Shown: in pieces, positions 32,262 to 40,343 of the stretch
Layout of the letters: every line of letters begins with the position of its first letter
Numbering within the stretch: the first letter of the stretch is position 1
Assembly: GCF_014647455.2 (NCBI RefSeq)
Contig: NZ_BMPF01000001.1
Location: forward strand, 1,054,001-1,118,000
Direction of reading: 5' to 3'
Origin: Halarchaeum grantii
Lineage (GTDB): Archaea > Halobacteriota > Halobacteria > Halobacteriales > Halobacteriaceae
DNA length: 64,000 nt
The notes under the pieces: generated by a model
What the model was told of the DNA's origin: nothing
Seen by the model: only the letters and a program-made list of their open reading frames with translations
The model's database searches: none
Position numbers and translations under genes: made by a program

Positions 32262-33029
32262 ATGCGAGAGGTACTCGAGCGGTTGGCGGCGGGCGAGTTG
32301 TCGGTGTCAGAGGCCGAAGCGGCGCTCTCAGGGTATGCGACCACGGACGCGGGGCGCTTCGACGCCGCGCGGGAGACGCGACGCGGCGTCCCGGAGGCGA
32401 TCCTCGCCGAGGGCAAAACGCCCGCCGAAGTGGGGTCGCTCGCCGTGACGGCGGTGGAGACGGCGGGGCGCGCGCTCGTCACGCGCGCCGAGCACGCGCA
32501 CCGTGACGCCGTCGAGGGCGCGGTGGCGAACGCCCACCCGGAGGCCGACGTGGTCGTGGACGAGCGCTCCCGGGTCGTCGTCGTCCACGCCCTGGACTTC
32601 GAGCCGCCGGCCCTCGACGCGACGGTCGGGTTGGTGTCGGCGGGAACGAGCGACGCCGTCCCCCTCGGAGAGGCGGACGCGGTGGCCTCGGAGATGGGCG
32701 CGGACGTCCGGCGCGTCGAGGACGTCGGCGTCGCGAGCATCGCCAGACTCCTCGACCGCGTGGACGACCTCCGCGCGTGCGACGTCGTCGTCGTCGCGGC
32801 CGGGCGGGAGGGCGCGCTCCCCACCGTCGTCGCCGGCCTGCTCGACGCGCCCGTCATCGGCCTCCCCGTCTCCACGGGCTACGGACACGGCGGCGAGGGT
32901 GAGGCCGCGATGCTGGGCATGCTCCAGTCGTGTACGGTGCTCTCGGCGGTGAACGTCGACGCCGGGTTCGTCGCGGGCGCGCAGGCCGGCCTGATCGCGC
33001 GCCGCATCGACGCCGCGCGCGCCGAATAG
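32262..33029 (+). CDS. larB: Nickel-pincer cofactor biosynthesis protein LarB
   Basis: A 255-residue enzyme that carboxylates and hydrolyses nicotinic acid adenine dinucleotide, the first step to the NPN cofactor. The C-terminal half resembles PurE: VGLVSAGTSDAVPLGEA, GVASIARLLDRVDDL, VVVAAGREGALPTVVAGL, and the loop PVIGLPVSTGYGHGGEGEAA. The N-terminal helical part contains ETRRGVPEAILAEGKTP, a LarB signature. ATG 32262 starts MREVLERLAAGELS, the usual first helix. LarE is encoded nearby; the partner nickel insertase LarC is not. Confidence 0.92.
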   Translation: MREVLERLAAGELSVSEAEAALSGYATTDAGRFDAARETRRGVPEAILAEGKTPAEVGSLAVTAVETAGRALVTRAEHAHRDAVEGAVANAHPEADVVVDERSRVVVVHALDFEPPALDATVGLVSAGTSDAVPLGEADAVASEMGADVRRVEDVGVASIARLLDRVDDLRACDVVVVAAGREGALPTVVAGLLDAPVIGLPVSTGYGHGGEGEAAMLGMLQSCTVLSAVNVDAGFVAGAQAGLIARRIDAARAE

Positions 33030-33097
33030 CGCGCGTGCGGCGAGAGCGGGGTGGGACGAGCGAAACGGCCAACCCCGTCGAGGGCTAGACGACGGGC

Positions 33098-33337
33098 GTG
33101 CATCACGTCTACGTCCTCGAGTGCTGTGACGGGAGCTACTACACGGGCTACACGACGGACGTCGAGCGGCGCGTCCGCGAACACAACTCGGGGCGGGCCG
33201 CGAAGTACACGCGCGGCCGGACGCCCGTCGAACTCCGCTACACGGAGGCGTACGACTCGAAGAGCGAGGCGATGAGCCGCGAGTACGAGATCAAACAGCT
33301 CTCGCGTCGGCAGAAAGAGGCGCTCGTGGAGGGCTAG
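33098..33337 (+). CDS. GIY-YIG nuclease superfamily protein (UPF0213/YhbQ-like)
   Basis: A 79-residue single-domain protein: HVYVLECCDGSYYTGYT holds the VYV...YTGYT form of the GIY-YIG motif, followed by the catalytic-region DVERRVREHNSG and TRGRTPVELRYTEAYDSKSEAMSREYEIKQL with the conserved Arg and Glu. Members of this small family cut DNA in vitro in some bacteria; the cellular role is unclear. Start is GTG 33098. Its 3' end is followed by a copy of the last 50 bases of radA and a family A element. Confidence 0.85.
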   Translation: MHHVYVLECCDGSYYTGYTTDVERRVREHNSGRAAKYTRGRTPVELRYTEAYDSKSEAMSREYEIKQLSRRQKEALVEG

Positions 33338-33338
33338 T

Positions 33339-33388
33339 TACTCGGGCTTCAGGCCGCCGTCCTGAACCCGCATCACCGCCTCGCCGTC
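33339..33388. repeat. Duplicate of the radA 3' end
   Basis: Fifty bases identical to 33532-33581, the last codons of radA including TACTCGGGCTTCAGG. Two copies in direct orientation, 193 bases apart, enclose a family A element. Confidence 0.85.
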
Positions 33389-33531
33389 CGGCGCCACCTT
33401 TTGTCGCGGTCGCTCGCAACGCTCGCTCCCTAACAAAATCTGGACCAAAAGCACAGCGTCGCTCCGGTGGCGGCCGGAGGCCGCCGTGGTCGCTCCTCGG
33501 CCCGCTCGGTCGCGGCGCGCCCTCGCGGTAC
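33389..33531 (+). repeat. Structured palindromic element, family A, copy 3
   Basis: CACCTTTTGTCGCG (33396-33409), a degenerate right arm AACAAAATCTGGACCAAAAGCAC, split here across 33432-33453, the hairpin GGCGGCC-GGA-GGCCGCC (33469-33485) and a CCGCTCGGTCGCGG tail match copies 1 and 2. It sits between the two copies of the radA 3' end. Confidence 0.65.
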
Positions 33532-34565
33532 TACTCGGGCTTCAGGCCGCCGTCCTGAACCCGCATCACCGCCTCGCCGTCGGCGAGGTTCGGCGCGTCG
33601 ACGAGTCGAACGATGCGCTTGTCGCCCTTCGACTTGCGGAGGTAGATGCGGAACGTCGAGGTGTGCCCGAGGATGTTGCCCCCGATGGGCTTCGTCGGGT
33701 CGCCGAAGAACGAGTCGGGGTTCGACTGGACCTGGTTCGTGATGACGACGGCGGTGTTGTGGAGGTCGCCGATCCGCAGGAGGTCGTGGAGGTGCTTGTT
33801 GAGCTTCTGCTGGCGGTCGGCGAGTTCGCCACGGCCGACGTACTCGGCGCGGAAGTGCGCGGTGAGCGAGTCCACGGAGAGGAGGCGGACCGGCCAGTCG
33901 GTGTCCTCGTTCTCCTGTGCGACCTCCTTGGCCTTCTCGGCGAGGAGGATCTGGTGGTTGGAGTTGAACGCCTTCGCGACGTGGATCTTGTCGAGGACGC
34001 TCTCGAGGAGGGCGTCGAGGTCGTCGTCGTCGGTCGGGTCGCCGTCCTCGATGCCGTGGAGTTCCATGGTGTCCGCGAGGACGTCGTCGTCGAGGCCGCG
34101 AACCATGTCGTCGATGCGCTCGGGACGGAAGGTGTCCTCGGAGTCGACGAAGACGGCGGAGCCTTCGAGGCCGCCGTGCTCCTTCGGGAGCTGGACGGTG
34201 ACGGAGAGCTGGTGGGTCACCTGCGACTTCCCGGCGCCGAACTCGCCGTACACTTCGGTGATGGACTGCGTCTCGACGCCACCCCCGAGAAGGTCGTCGA
34301 CCTCGGGGACGCCCCACGTGAGCTTCCCGATCTGCTCGCGGCGTTCGAGGACGGCAGCGCCGGACTCGAAGCCGCCGATGTCGGCCTGCTCGCGCGCGCT
34401 CTGAATGATGTCGTTCGCGCTGGATTCGCCGACGTCGCCGGTGTTCGAGAGCTCACCGGGGCTGGCGACGGCGATGCTCTGGAACGAATCGTAGCCGGCG
34501 TCGTGGAGCTTCTCGGCGGTCGCGGGGCCGACGCCGGAGAGCTCCTCGAGGTCTTCTTGAGGCAT
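33531..34565 (-). CDS. radA: DNA repair and recombination protein RadA
   Basis: The 344-residue archaeal RecA/Rad51 recombinase that forms filaments on single-stranded DNA and exchanges strands. An N-terminal helix-hairpin-helix ([23 protein letters not shown]) precedes the ATPase core: Walker [10 protein letters not shown], Walker [13 protein letters not shown], loop 2 region [22 protein letters not shown]. No intein is present. ATG 34565 is fixed by homology and by TTTATC 27-32 bases upstream. The last 50 bases exist in a second copy 193 bases downstream, around a family A element, evidence of rearrangement at the gene's 3' end that leaves the protein intact. Confidence 0.97.
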   Translation of the reverse strand: MPQEDLEELSGVGPATAEKLHDAGYDSFQSIAVASPGELSNTGDVGESSANDIIQSAREQADIGGFESGAAVLERREQIGKLTWGVPEVDDLLGGGVETQSITEVYGEFGAGKSQVTHQLSVTVQLPKEHGGLEGSAVFVDSEDTFRPERIDDMVRGLDDDVLADTMELHGIEDGDPTDDDDLDALLESVLDKIHVAKAFNSNHQILLAEKAKEVAQENEDTDWPVRLLSVDSLTAHFRAEYVGRGELADRQQKLNKHLHDLLRIGDLHNTAVVITNQVQSNPDSFFGDPTKPIGGNILGHTSTFRIYLRKSKGDKRIVRLVDAPNLADGEAVMRVQDGGLKPE

Positions 34566-34591
34566 GTACTCCTCCGTTGTGCCGCTGTGGG

Positions 34592-34597
34592 GATAAA
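34592..34597 (-). promoter_or_regulatory. TATA box of radA
   Basis: TTTATC on the minus strand, 27-32 bases before the radA ATG. Confidence 0.65.
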
Positions 34598-34694
34598 CCC
34601 TCGTATACACCCGAGTGAAAGTGAAACTGCGGTACGTGAGCGGGCCGCTCGACGGGGTGGTGCGAAGGTTTAGGTGGGAGGAGTCGGACGGACG

Positions 34695-35294
34695 CTACTC
34701 CCAGGGGTGCCCGCCGGGGGCGTCCGGCCAGAGCGGGTACCAGTAGGCGGTGTCGTCCTCGACATCGAGTTCGCCGTCGAGGACCGACTGGAGCGAGACC
34801 TCCGTACTGGAGTCGCGCTCGTGGTCGCCTGCGGGTGCGAACGGGTAGAAGGAACCGCGCTTGAACGAGTAGACCCAGTAGACGGTGCGTCCGCCATCGA
34901 GGGGGTCGAATCCGAAGACGGCGGCGAGGAGGCGGTCGCCGTAGCCGCGCTCGGCGAGCGTGTCGGCGGCGACGTAGAGTTCGGTCGTGAGGTCGGTGAT
35001 GTCGTCGCGCTCGACGACCGCCCACGTGTAGCCGTGGTCGTCCGTCCGGATTTCCGAGAACCCGCCGCCTTCGAGGACGTCCTCGACGTCGCGAAGCGTG
35101 CTCCGGAAGTCCGTCGAGGACATCGCGGAGAGGCAGAGCCCCGCGCTCGTGGCGGGTTCGTAGTCGAGGTCGGCCTCCATCGTCACCGAGGCGCTGTTCA
35201 GCTGGAAGAAGTCCTCCGGGTCGGCCTCGCGGGTGGCGTCGCGCTCCGTGCTGAGTCCGAGGACGTCCCGGACGGCGTCGAAGAGTCCCATCAT
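34695..35294 (-). CDS. pspAB: PspA-associated protein PspAB
   Basis: A 199-residue soluble protein. The start MGLFDAVRDVLGLS and the following LNSASVTMEADLDYEPATSAGLCLS match PspAB, a family found beside htpX and PspA genes in actinobacteria and haloarchaea and thought to take part in envelope-stress responses. The rest is an alpha/beta domain ending in an aromatic-rich tail (YWYPLWPDAPGGHPWE). Its ATG overlaps the htpX stop (ATGATGA), so the two are translated from one message. The longer open frame seen upstream in the same phase is the shadow of htpX. Precise biochemical role unknown. Confidence 0.8.
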   Translation of the reverse strand: MMGLFDAVRDVLGLSTERDATREADPEDFFQLNSASVTMEADLDYEPATSAGLCLSAMSSTDFRSTLRDVEDVLEGGGFSEIRTDDHGYTWAVVERDDITDLTTELYVAADTLAERGYGDRLLAAVFGFDPLDGGRTVYWVYSFKRGSFYPFAPAGDHERDSSTEVSLQSVLDGELDVEDDTAYWYPLWPDAPGGHPWE

Positions 35295-36175
35295 GCGGTG
35301 GACGTCGTCTCCATCTCCTTCTCCATCCCCCGGAGGCGCTCGACGCGCTTCTCCGTCGCCGGATGCGTGCTGAACAGGCGCGTGATGGTGCCGCCCGTCA
35401 GGGGAATGATGAAGAACGCGTTCATCTCCGCCTGCTCGCGCAGGTCCTCGGTGGGGACGCGGTCCATCCGGCCGTCGATCTTCAGGAGCGCGGAGGCGAG
35501 CGCGGCCGGGTTCCCCGTGATGAGCGCGGCGCCGCGGTCGGCGGCGAACTCGCGGTAGCGCGAGAGCGCGCGGATGAGGAGGTAGGAGACGATCCAGACG
35601 ACGAGCGAGACGACGATAGCCACCCAGATCGGCGCCTGGTTCCGGTCGCGGCTCCCGCCGAGGAACCACCCCCAGCGGACGATGATGAACGCGATGGTCG
35701 AGAGGAACGAGGCGACGGTCATCACCGCCATGTCGCGGTGTTTGACGTGCGCGAGTTCGTGCGCGAGGACGCCCTCGACCTCCTCGTCGTTCAGTGCGTC
35801 GAGGAGGCCGGTGGTGACGCAGACGGCGGCGTGGTTCTTCGAGCGCCCGGTCGCGAAGGCGTTCGGGACGCGTGAGTCCACGACGGCGACGGTCGGCTTC
35901 GGGAGGTCGGCCTGTTGGGAGAGTCGCCCGACGACGCCGTGGAGGTGCGGGTACTCGTCCTCGCTCACCTCGCGTGCGCCCATGCTCCAGAGCGTGAGTT
36001 TGTCGCTGAAGAAGTACTGACCGAGCGAGAGGCCGCCCATGAGGAGGGCGAAGACGAGGAGGCTCGCGCCGAAGTACCACGCGAGCGCGCCCGCGAAGGC
36101 GAGGTAGACGACGAACAGCAGGGCCATCGTGAGGACCATCCGGGCCCGCAGGCCCCAGTCCGCTTTCCACTCCAT
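35291..36175 (-). CDS. htpX: Membrane zinc protease HtpX (M48)
   Basis: A 294-residue integral membrane protease for turnover of damaged membrane proteins. Two N-terminal helices (about residues 14-58), the catalytic HELAH (in VLAHELAHVKHRD), two more helices, and the third zinc ligand in REFAADRGAALITGNP are present. ATG 36175 (MEWKADWGLRARM) is chosen; 61 open codons upstream are basic and not HtpX-like. First gene of an operon with pspAB (overlapping stop/start), pointing to a joint stress function. Confidence 0.93.
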   Translation of the reverse strand: MEWKADWGLRARMVLTMALLFVVYLAFAGALAWYFGASLLVFALLMGGLSLGQYFFSDKLTLWSMGAREVSEDEYPHLHGVVGRLSQQADLPKPTVAVVDSRVPNAFATGRSKNHAAVCVTTGLLDALNDEEVEGVLAHELAHVKHRDMAVMTVASFLSTIAFIIVRWGWFLGGSRDRNQAPIWVAIVVSLVVWIVSYLLIRALSRYREFAADRGAALITGNPAALASALLKIDGRMDRVPTEDLREQAEMNAFFIIPLTGGTITRLFSTHPATEKRVERLRGMEKEMETTSTA

Positions 36176-36335
36176 ACCCGACGTTAGCGACGCGACACTA
36201 AAAGCCGCCCCCCATCGGCCGCGACGGCCGCGGCCGCCGGACGGCGGGGGCGGCGCACGCCCGTCGAGTTGGGTGGCCGGTGCACGCCCTGCCGGTGGCC
36301 GCGTCTTTTTGCCCGCGACGGCCGAGGGACGGGAC

Positions 36336-37229
36336 GTGAGTGAAACCGCCGTCGTCACCGGAGGACTCGGTCGCGCGGGCCGCTGGGTCGTCGACGCGTT
36401 CGCCGAGCGGGGCTACGAGACGGTCTGCGTCGACCTCGACCACCCCGGGTGGGAGATCTCCCCCCGAGAGAACGTGGACTTCCGCGCCGCCGACCTCGCG
36501 GACGCCGCCGAGGCGTTCGACCTGTTCGCTGACCTCGGCCCGGACGCCGTCGCGCACCTCGCGGCGCTCCCCGCGCCGGAACGCCACGCCGGGAACCGGG
36601 TGTTCGCGACGAACACGGAGTCGACGTATAACGTCCTCACTGCGGCCGGCCGCGCCGGCGCGCGGGTCGCGTGGGCGTCCAGCGAGTCCGCCTACGGCTT
36701 CCCGTTCGCCCGCGAGAAGACGCTCCCGGACGAACTCCCCATCACCGAGGACCACGAACTCCGCCCCGAGGACCCCTACGGCCTCTCGAAGGTCGTCGGC
36801 GAGGAGACGGCGGCGCGGACGGCGCGACGCTATGACGTCCCCGTGGTGTCGGTGCGGCCGTCGTGGGTCCAGCATCCCGGCGACTACAACTGCACGGGCA
36901 ACCGGGACGACATCGCCGCCGGCGCGGGGAACTTCTGGTCGTACGTCGATGCGCGCGACCTCGCGAGCCTCTTCGTCGCCGCCGTCGAGCCCGACGCGGT
37001 CACGGGTCACGAGGCCGTCAACGGCGTCGCCGCCGAGAACTACATGGACCGCCCGACCGCCGACGTCGTCGAGGAGTTCTTCGGCGAACTGCCCGCCGAC
37101 TGCACGCTAGAGGGCGAGCAGTCGGCGCTCTCGCCCGCGAAGGCCCGGCGCCTCCTCGACTGGGAGCCCGAGCACACGTGGCGCGACGCCGCCGACGCGG
37201 ACGTCGAAACGCCGTCGCTCTACGAGTAG
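36336..37229 (+). CDS. NAD-dependent epimerase/dehydratase
   Basis: A 297-residue extended short-chain dehydrogenase. The NAD loop is TGGLGRAGRWV (about residues 8-18); the catalytic Ser and Y-x3-K are in WASSESAYGF and DPYGLSKVVGEE. A SYVDARDLASLFVAA segment and a late LLDWEPEHTWRD are typical of sugar-nucleotide epimerases, but the substrate is not assignable. GTG 36336 is favoured by a TCTTTTTG box 26-30 bases upstream. Its 3' side opens onto the origin-like repeat region. Confidence 0.85.
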   Translation: MSETAVVTGGLGRAGRWVVDAFAERGYETVCVDLDHPGWEISPRENVDFRAADLADAAEAFDLFADLGPDAVAHLAALPAPERHAGNRVFATNTESTYNVLTAAGRAGARVAWASSESAYGFPFAREKTLPDELPITEDHELRPEDPYGLSKVVGEETAARTARRYDVPVVSVRPSWVQHPGDYNCTGNRDDIAAGAGNFWSYVDARDLASLFVAAVEPDAVTGHEAVNGVAAENYMDRPTADVVEEFFGELPADCTLEGEQSALSPAKARRLLDWEPEHTWRDAADADVETPSLYE

Positions 37230-37269
37230 CCGACGGGACGGGAGAGCGTCGCGAACGCCGCGCAGTCCC

Positions 37270-37530
37270 CACACACCACCAATGCCAGTAACGCCGGGGG
37301 CGCGCCGGTCGCCCCCACAGGCGTGAGTGAGGCGGCGGGGAGACACACCACCCGTGCCAGTAACGCCGGGGATAGGGTGGGTCGGTGCGCGGTCGGTGAC
37401 CCGTCGTGCCAGTATTGCCACAACACACACCACTCGTGCCAGTAACGCGGGTAGGGCGTGGCTATTTCGGACAGCACGCCGCCCGCGACGGCGACCCACA
37501 CACCACCCGTGCCAGTAACGCACGTAGGGG
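37270..37530 (+). other. Iteron array downstream of orc (probable origin, left arm)
   Basis: Four repeats of the form CACACCACCCGTGCCAGTAA(CG) at about 37270-37299, 37342-37371, 37424-37451 and 37497-37521, all in the same orientation, plus a half site CGTGCCAGTATTGCCA near 37406. Variation is limited to a few central bases. Together with one direct and one inverted copy beyond the other end of the orc gene they form a typical initiator-binding layout. The remaining bases of the 337-base gene-free stretch show no gene. Confidence 0.7.
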
Positions 37531-37566
37531 TCCGGGGGCGCGTACGGAGACCCGACGGACGGCTGT

Positions 37567-38823
37567 TCAGAGAACGTGGTTCCGGTGCGCCGTCTCGCGA
37601 ACGGCGGTGAGGTCGTCGAACTCCACCTCGAGTGCGTCGATGGCGGAGTCGAGTTCGACGTCGAGTTCGTACTGATTGTAGTTGCCGCGACCGCTCGTGT
37701 CGTCGATCTTCGTCAGGACGCCCTGGAGGGTGAGGTCGGTGAGGTGGTCGTGCATCGCGCGGCGTTTGAGCGGGTCGGAGCCCTCGCGCTTGCTCACCTG
37801 CCGGTAGCGCTGGTGGATGACCTTCGTCCGTTCGGGCGTCTCGCCCTCGGCTTCGAGGTGTGCGACCGTGAGGAGGACGAGTTTGCCGTGGCGGGTGAGT
37901 TCCTCCATCCCCTCGACGACCTGCTGGCGCTGGATCTCCTCCTCGGCGCGTCGAACGTGTTCCTCGGTGATTCGGGGGTCGCCGTCCGACGGTCCGTTCT
38001 CGGCGAAGTCACCGGCGATACGGAGGAGCCTGAGCGCCTGGCGCGCGCTCCCGCTGTCCTGGGCGGCCATCGCGGCGCAGAGCGGGACGACGCCCTCGGC
38101 GAGGACACCCTCGGCGAGCGCGCGGTCGGCGCGCTTCTCGAGGATGCGGACGAGTTGCTCGGCGTCGTAGGGCTGGAAGTGGACCTCCTTCTCGCAGAGG
38201 GAGTCCTTGACCTTCGGGGAGAGGTTCTCCCTGAACTTGAAGTCGTTACTGATCCCGATGAGGCCGAGGTTGACGTCGATGTCGTAGGTCTTGCGGGCGC
38301 GCGGGAGTTCGTAGAGGATGTCGTCGTCGCTCCCGATGGTGTCGATCTCGTCGAGGACGACGATGACGTCGCCGCCCGCGCTCTCGAAGTCCTTCAGGAG
38401 CTCGCGGAAGACGCGTTTCTGTGGGTGGCCGGTCTCGGGGAGGGGGTCCTTCTCGAGCGAGACGGTGGTGAGCGCGTGGGAGTGGGCGTCGCCGGTCCGC
38501 ATCTCGTTGACGAGGTTGACGGCGACCTGATAGCTCGACGTGATGCCGGTGCAGTTGAGTTCGACGACTTCGAGGTGTCGCTCGACGTCGGCGGCGGCGT
38601 CGAGGAGTTCGGTGATGAGGGCGTGGGTCGCGGCGGTCTTCCCGACGCCGGTGAGCCCGTAGAGGAAGAGGTTGTCCGGCTGGTTTCCTCGGAGGAGCGG
38701 CCGGAGCGCGCTCGCGCACGTGTCCATCTCGGCGTCGCGCTCCGCGAGGTTGTCCGGCTGCCAGTCTTCGCGGAGGACATCCTTGTTCGCGAAGACGAGG
38801 TTGTCGAGGTCGAACCGCGCCAT
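37567..38823 (-). CDS. Orc1/Cdc6 replication initiator (origin-linked)
   Basis: A 418-residue AAA+ origin-binding protein with a C-terminal winged helix. Walker A GLTGVGKT is at residues 56-63, Walker B VVLDEIDTIG is canonical, sensor 1 LGLIGISNDFKF and the initiator-specific LSPKVKDSL follow; the winged helix covers the last 120 residues (KLVLLTVAHLEAE, RYRQVSKREGSDPL). ATG 38823 begins MARFDLDNLVFANKDVL and is 23-30 bases from a TATA box. Repeats flank it on both sides, so it most likely binds its own neighbourhood as origin. Confidence 0.93.
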   Translation of the reverse strand: MARFDLDNLVFANKDVLREDWQPDNLAERDAEMDTCASALRPLLRGNQPDNLFLYGLTGVGKTAATHALITELLDAAADVERHLEVVELNCTGITSSYQVAVNLVNEMRTGDAHSHALTTVSLEKDPLPETGHPQKRVFRELLKDFESAGGDVIVVLDEIDTIGSDDDILYELPRARKTYDIDVNLGLIGISNDFKFRENLSPKVKDSLCEKEVHFQPYDAEQLVRILEKRADRALAEGVLAEGVVPLCAAMAAQDSGSARQALRLLRIAGDFAENGPSDGDPRITEEHVRRAEEEIQRQQVVEGMEELTRHGKLVLLTVAHLEAEGETPERTKVIHQRYRQVSKREGSDPLKRRAMHDHLTDLTLQGVLTKIDDTSGRGNYNQYELDVELDSAIDALEVEFDDLTAVRETAHRNHVL

Positions 38824-39070
38824 ACCGGGAGGACCACGCCCACACATATAAAACCACCCTTGCCAATATTGCCAGTATTGCCAATGGTGCCAGAACACAC
38901 ACCACCCGTGCCAGTAACGCGGCGCCATCCCAGCGCGGTCGGAGGCGACGATGGCCACCGAGGGATTCACGGCGGCGCGATACGGCGCTGACACGGAAAG
39001 GAGGCCCGGCGAACGCGCGGACAGCCTCTTGTCGCATCGGCGTTACTGGCATCGGTGGTGTGTGTGGGAG
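38824..39070. other. AT-rich and iteron region upstream of orc (probable origin, right arm)
   Basis: Contains the orc promoter, four T/G-TGCCA half sites at exact 9-base steps (38860, 38869, 38878, 38887), a full direct iteron (38896-38920) and a full inverted iteron (39040-39066). The AT-rich stretch 38845-38886 is the best candidate unwinding element. From 39071 to 39248 I see only the nmd3 promoter (TTTAA at 39216-39220). Confidence 0.65.
38846..38853 (-). promoter_or_regulatory. TATA box of the origin-linked orc gene
   Basis: TTTTATAT on the minus strand, 23-30 bases before the ATG at 38823; lies next to the phased TGCCA half sites, so initiator binding could repress its own gene. Confidence 0.7.
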
Positions 39071-39248
39071 TGGAGCGCGCGACGTCGTGTCCGGTTCGCC
39101 GCGAGCACGACGATGGGTGGATTCCGAGGAGCAACGGTCGCGGTGGCCGGCACACGCCGCCGAGGGGCGGCCGCGAGCGGGCGCGCGATGGCGCGTCACC
39201 CGCCGAAGGACCGGGTTTAACCGTTGTCGCGGCCTAGTGGGGTCAACT

Positions 39249-40343
39249 ATGAGCGAAGCCGCTTTCTGCCCCCGTTGCGGGGATCCCGCCCCGGAGGGGG
39301 CGACGGGTCACACCCGCCGCGAGCGGGCGCTCTGCAACGACTGCTACTTCGAGGACTTCGAGTTGGTCGACCACCCCGACCGGGTGGAGGTGACGGTCTG
39401 CGCGCACTGCGGTGCGATCCAGCGCGACGACCGCTGGGAGGACGTCGGTGCGCGCGACTACACGGACATCGCCGTCGAATCCGTCTCGGAGGCGCTCGGC
39501 GTGCACGTCGACGCCGAGGACGTCTCGTGGGGCGTCGACCCCGAGCAGGTGGACCCGACGACGATCCGGATGCACTGCCAGTTCTCCGGCGTGGTGCGGG
39601 GCGAACCGCTCGTCGAGGAGTTCACGGTGCCGGTGAAGATCGGGAAGCAGACCTGCCAGCGCTGCGGGCGCATCGCGGGCGACTACTACGCGAGCGTCGT
39701 GCAGGTGCGCGCCGTCGGCGACCGGACGCCCACGTCGGAGGAGACCGAGCGCGCCCGCGAGATCGCGGAGGTCATCACGGAGGAGATGGAGGCCACCGGG
39801 GACCGGAACGCCTTCGTGACGGACGTCTCGGAGAAGCCGGAGGGCCTCGACCTGAAGCTCTCCGACACGAAGATCGGGAAGAACGTCTCCCGGAAGCTCA
39901 CGGAGGAGTTCGGCGGCGCCTACGACTCCTCGGAGACGCTCGTGACGGAGGACGAGGACGGGAACGAGGTGTATCGGGTGACGTTCGCCATCCGCCTCCC
40001 GGAGTTCGTCCCCGGCGACGTCATCGACCTCGAGGACGACGACGCGGGGCCGGTGCTCGTGCGCTCCGTGCAGGGGAACCTGAAGGGCGTGCGCGTGACG
40101 ACGGGCGAGCCCTACGAGGCGGGCTACGAGGTCGGGGACGCCCCGGACGCCCGCAAGCTCGGGCGCGTCGAGGACGCGGCGGAGACGACGCTCGTCGCCG
40201 TCGAGGACGAGAACGCCGTGCAGGTGCTCGACCCCGAGACGTACGAGTCCGTGACCGTGGCGCGTCCGTCCTACCTCGACACCGGGCGCGAGACGGTGCC
40301 CGTGCTGAAGTCGCGCGCGGGCCTCCACGTCCTCCCGTCGTGA
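39249..40343 (+). CDS. nmd3: NMD3 family ribosome-assembly protein
   Basis: A 364-residue archaeal homologue of NMD3, which in eukaryotes escorts the 60S subunit out of the nucleus; in archaea it is thought to act in large-subunit maturation. Zinc motifs come first: FCPRCGDPAPEG, LCNDCYFEDF, VCAHCGAIQ and later QTCQRCGRIAGDYY. A middle alpha/beta region and C-terminal SH3/OB-like strands (EFVPGDVIDLEDDD...LVRSVQGNLKGV) follow. ATG 39249 is 29-33 bases after TTTAA. It overlaps the next gene by four bases (GTGA). Confidence 0.92.
   Translation: MSEAAFCPRCGDPAPEGATGHTRRERALCNDCYFEDFELVDHPDRVEVTVCAHCGAIQRDDRWEDVGARDYTDIAVESVSEALGVHVDAEDVSWGVDPEQVDPTTIRMHCQFSGVVRGEPLVEEFTVPVKIGKQTCQRCGRIAGDYYASVVQVRAVGDRTPTSEETERAREIAEVITEEMEATGDRNAFVTDVSEKPEGLDLKLSDTKIGKNVSRKLTEEFGGAYDSSETLVTEDEDGNEVYRVTFAIRLPEFVPGDVIDLEDDDAGPVLVRSVQGNLKGVRVTTGEPYEAGYEVGDAPDARKLGRVEDAAETTLVAVEDENAVQVLDPETYESVTVARPSYLDTGRETVPVLKSRAGLHVLPS

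Noticed and set aside
34695-36170. A 491-residue reading frame covering pspAB and the htpX region on one strand
   Set aside because: The upstream part is an Arg/Pro-rich frame shadow of htpX; the pspAB start at the ATGATGA overlap gives the recognisable family N-terminus.
37270-37530. Short regularly appearing repeats as a CRISPR array
   Set aside because: The repeats have unequal spacers (about 45-55 bases), continue on the far side of the orc gene in inverted orientation and have no cas genes nearby; an origin layout fits better.
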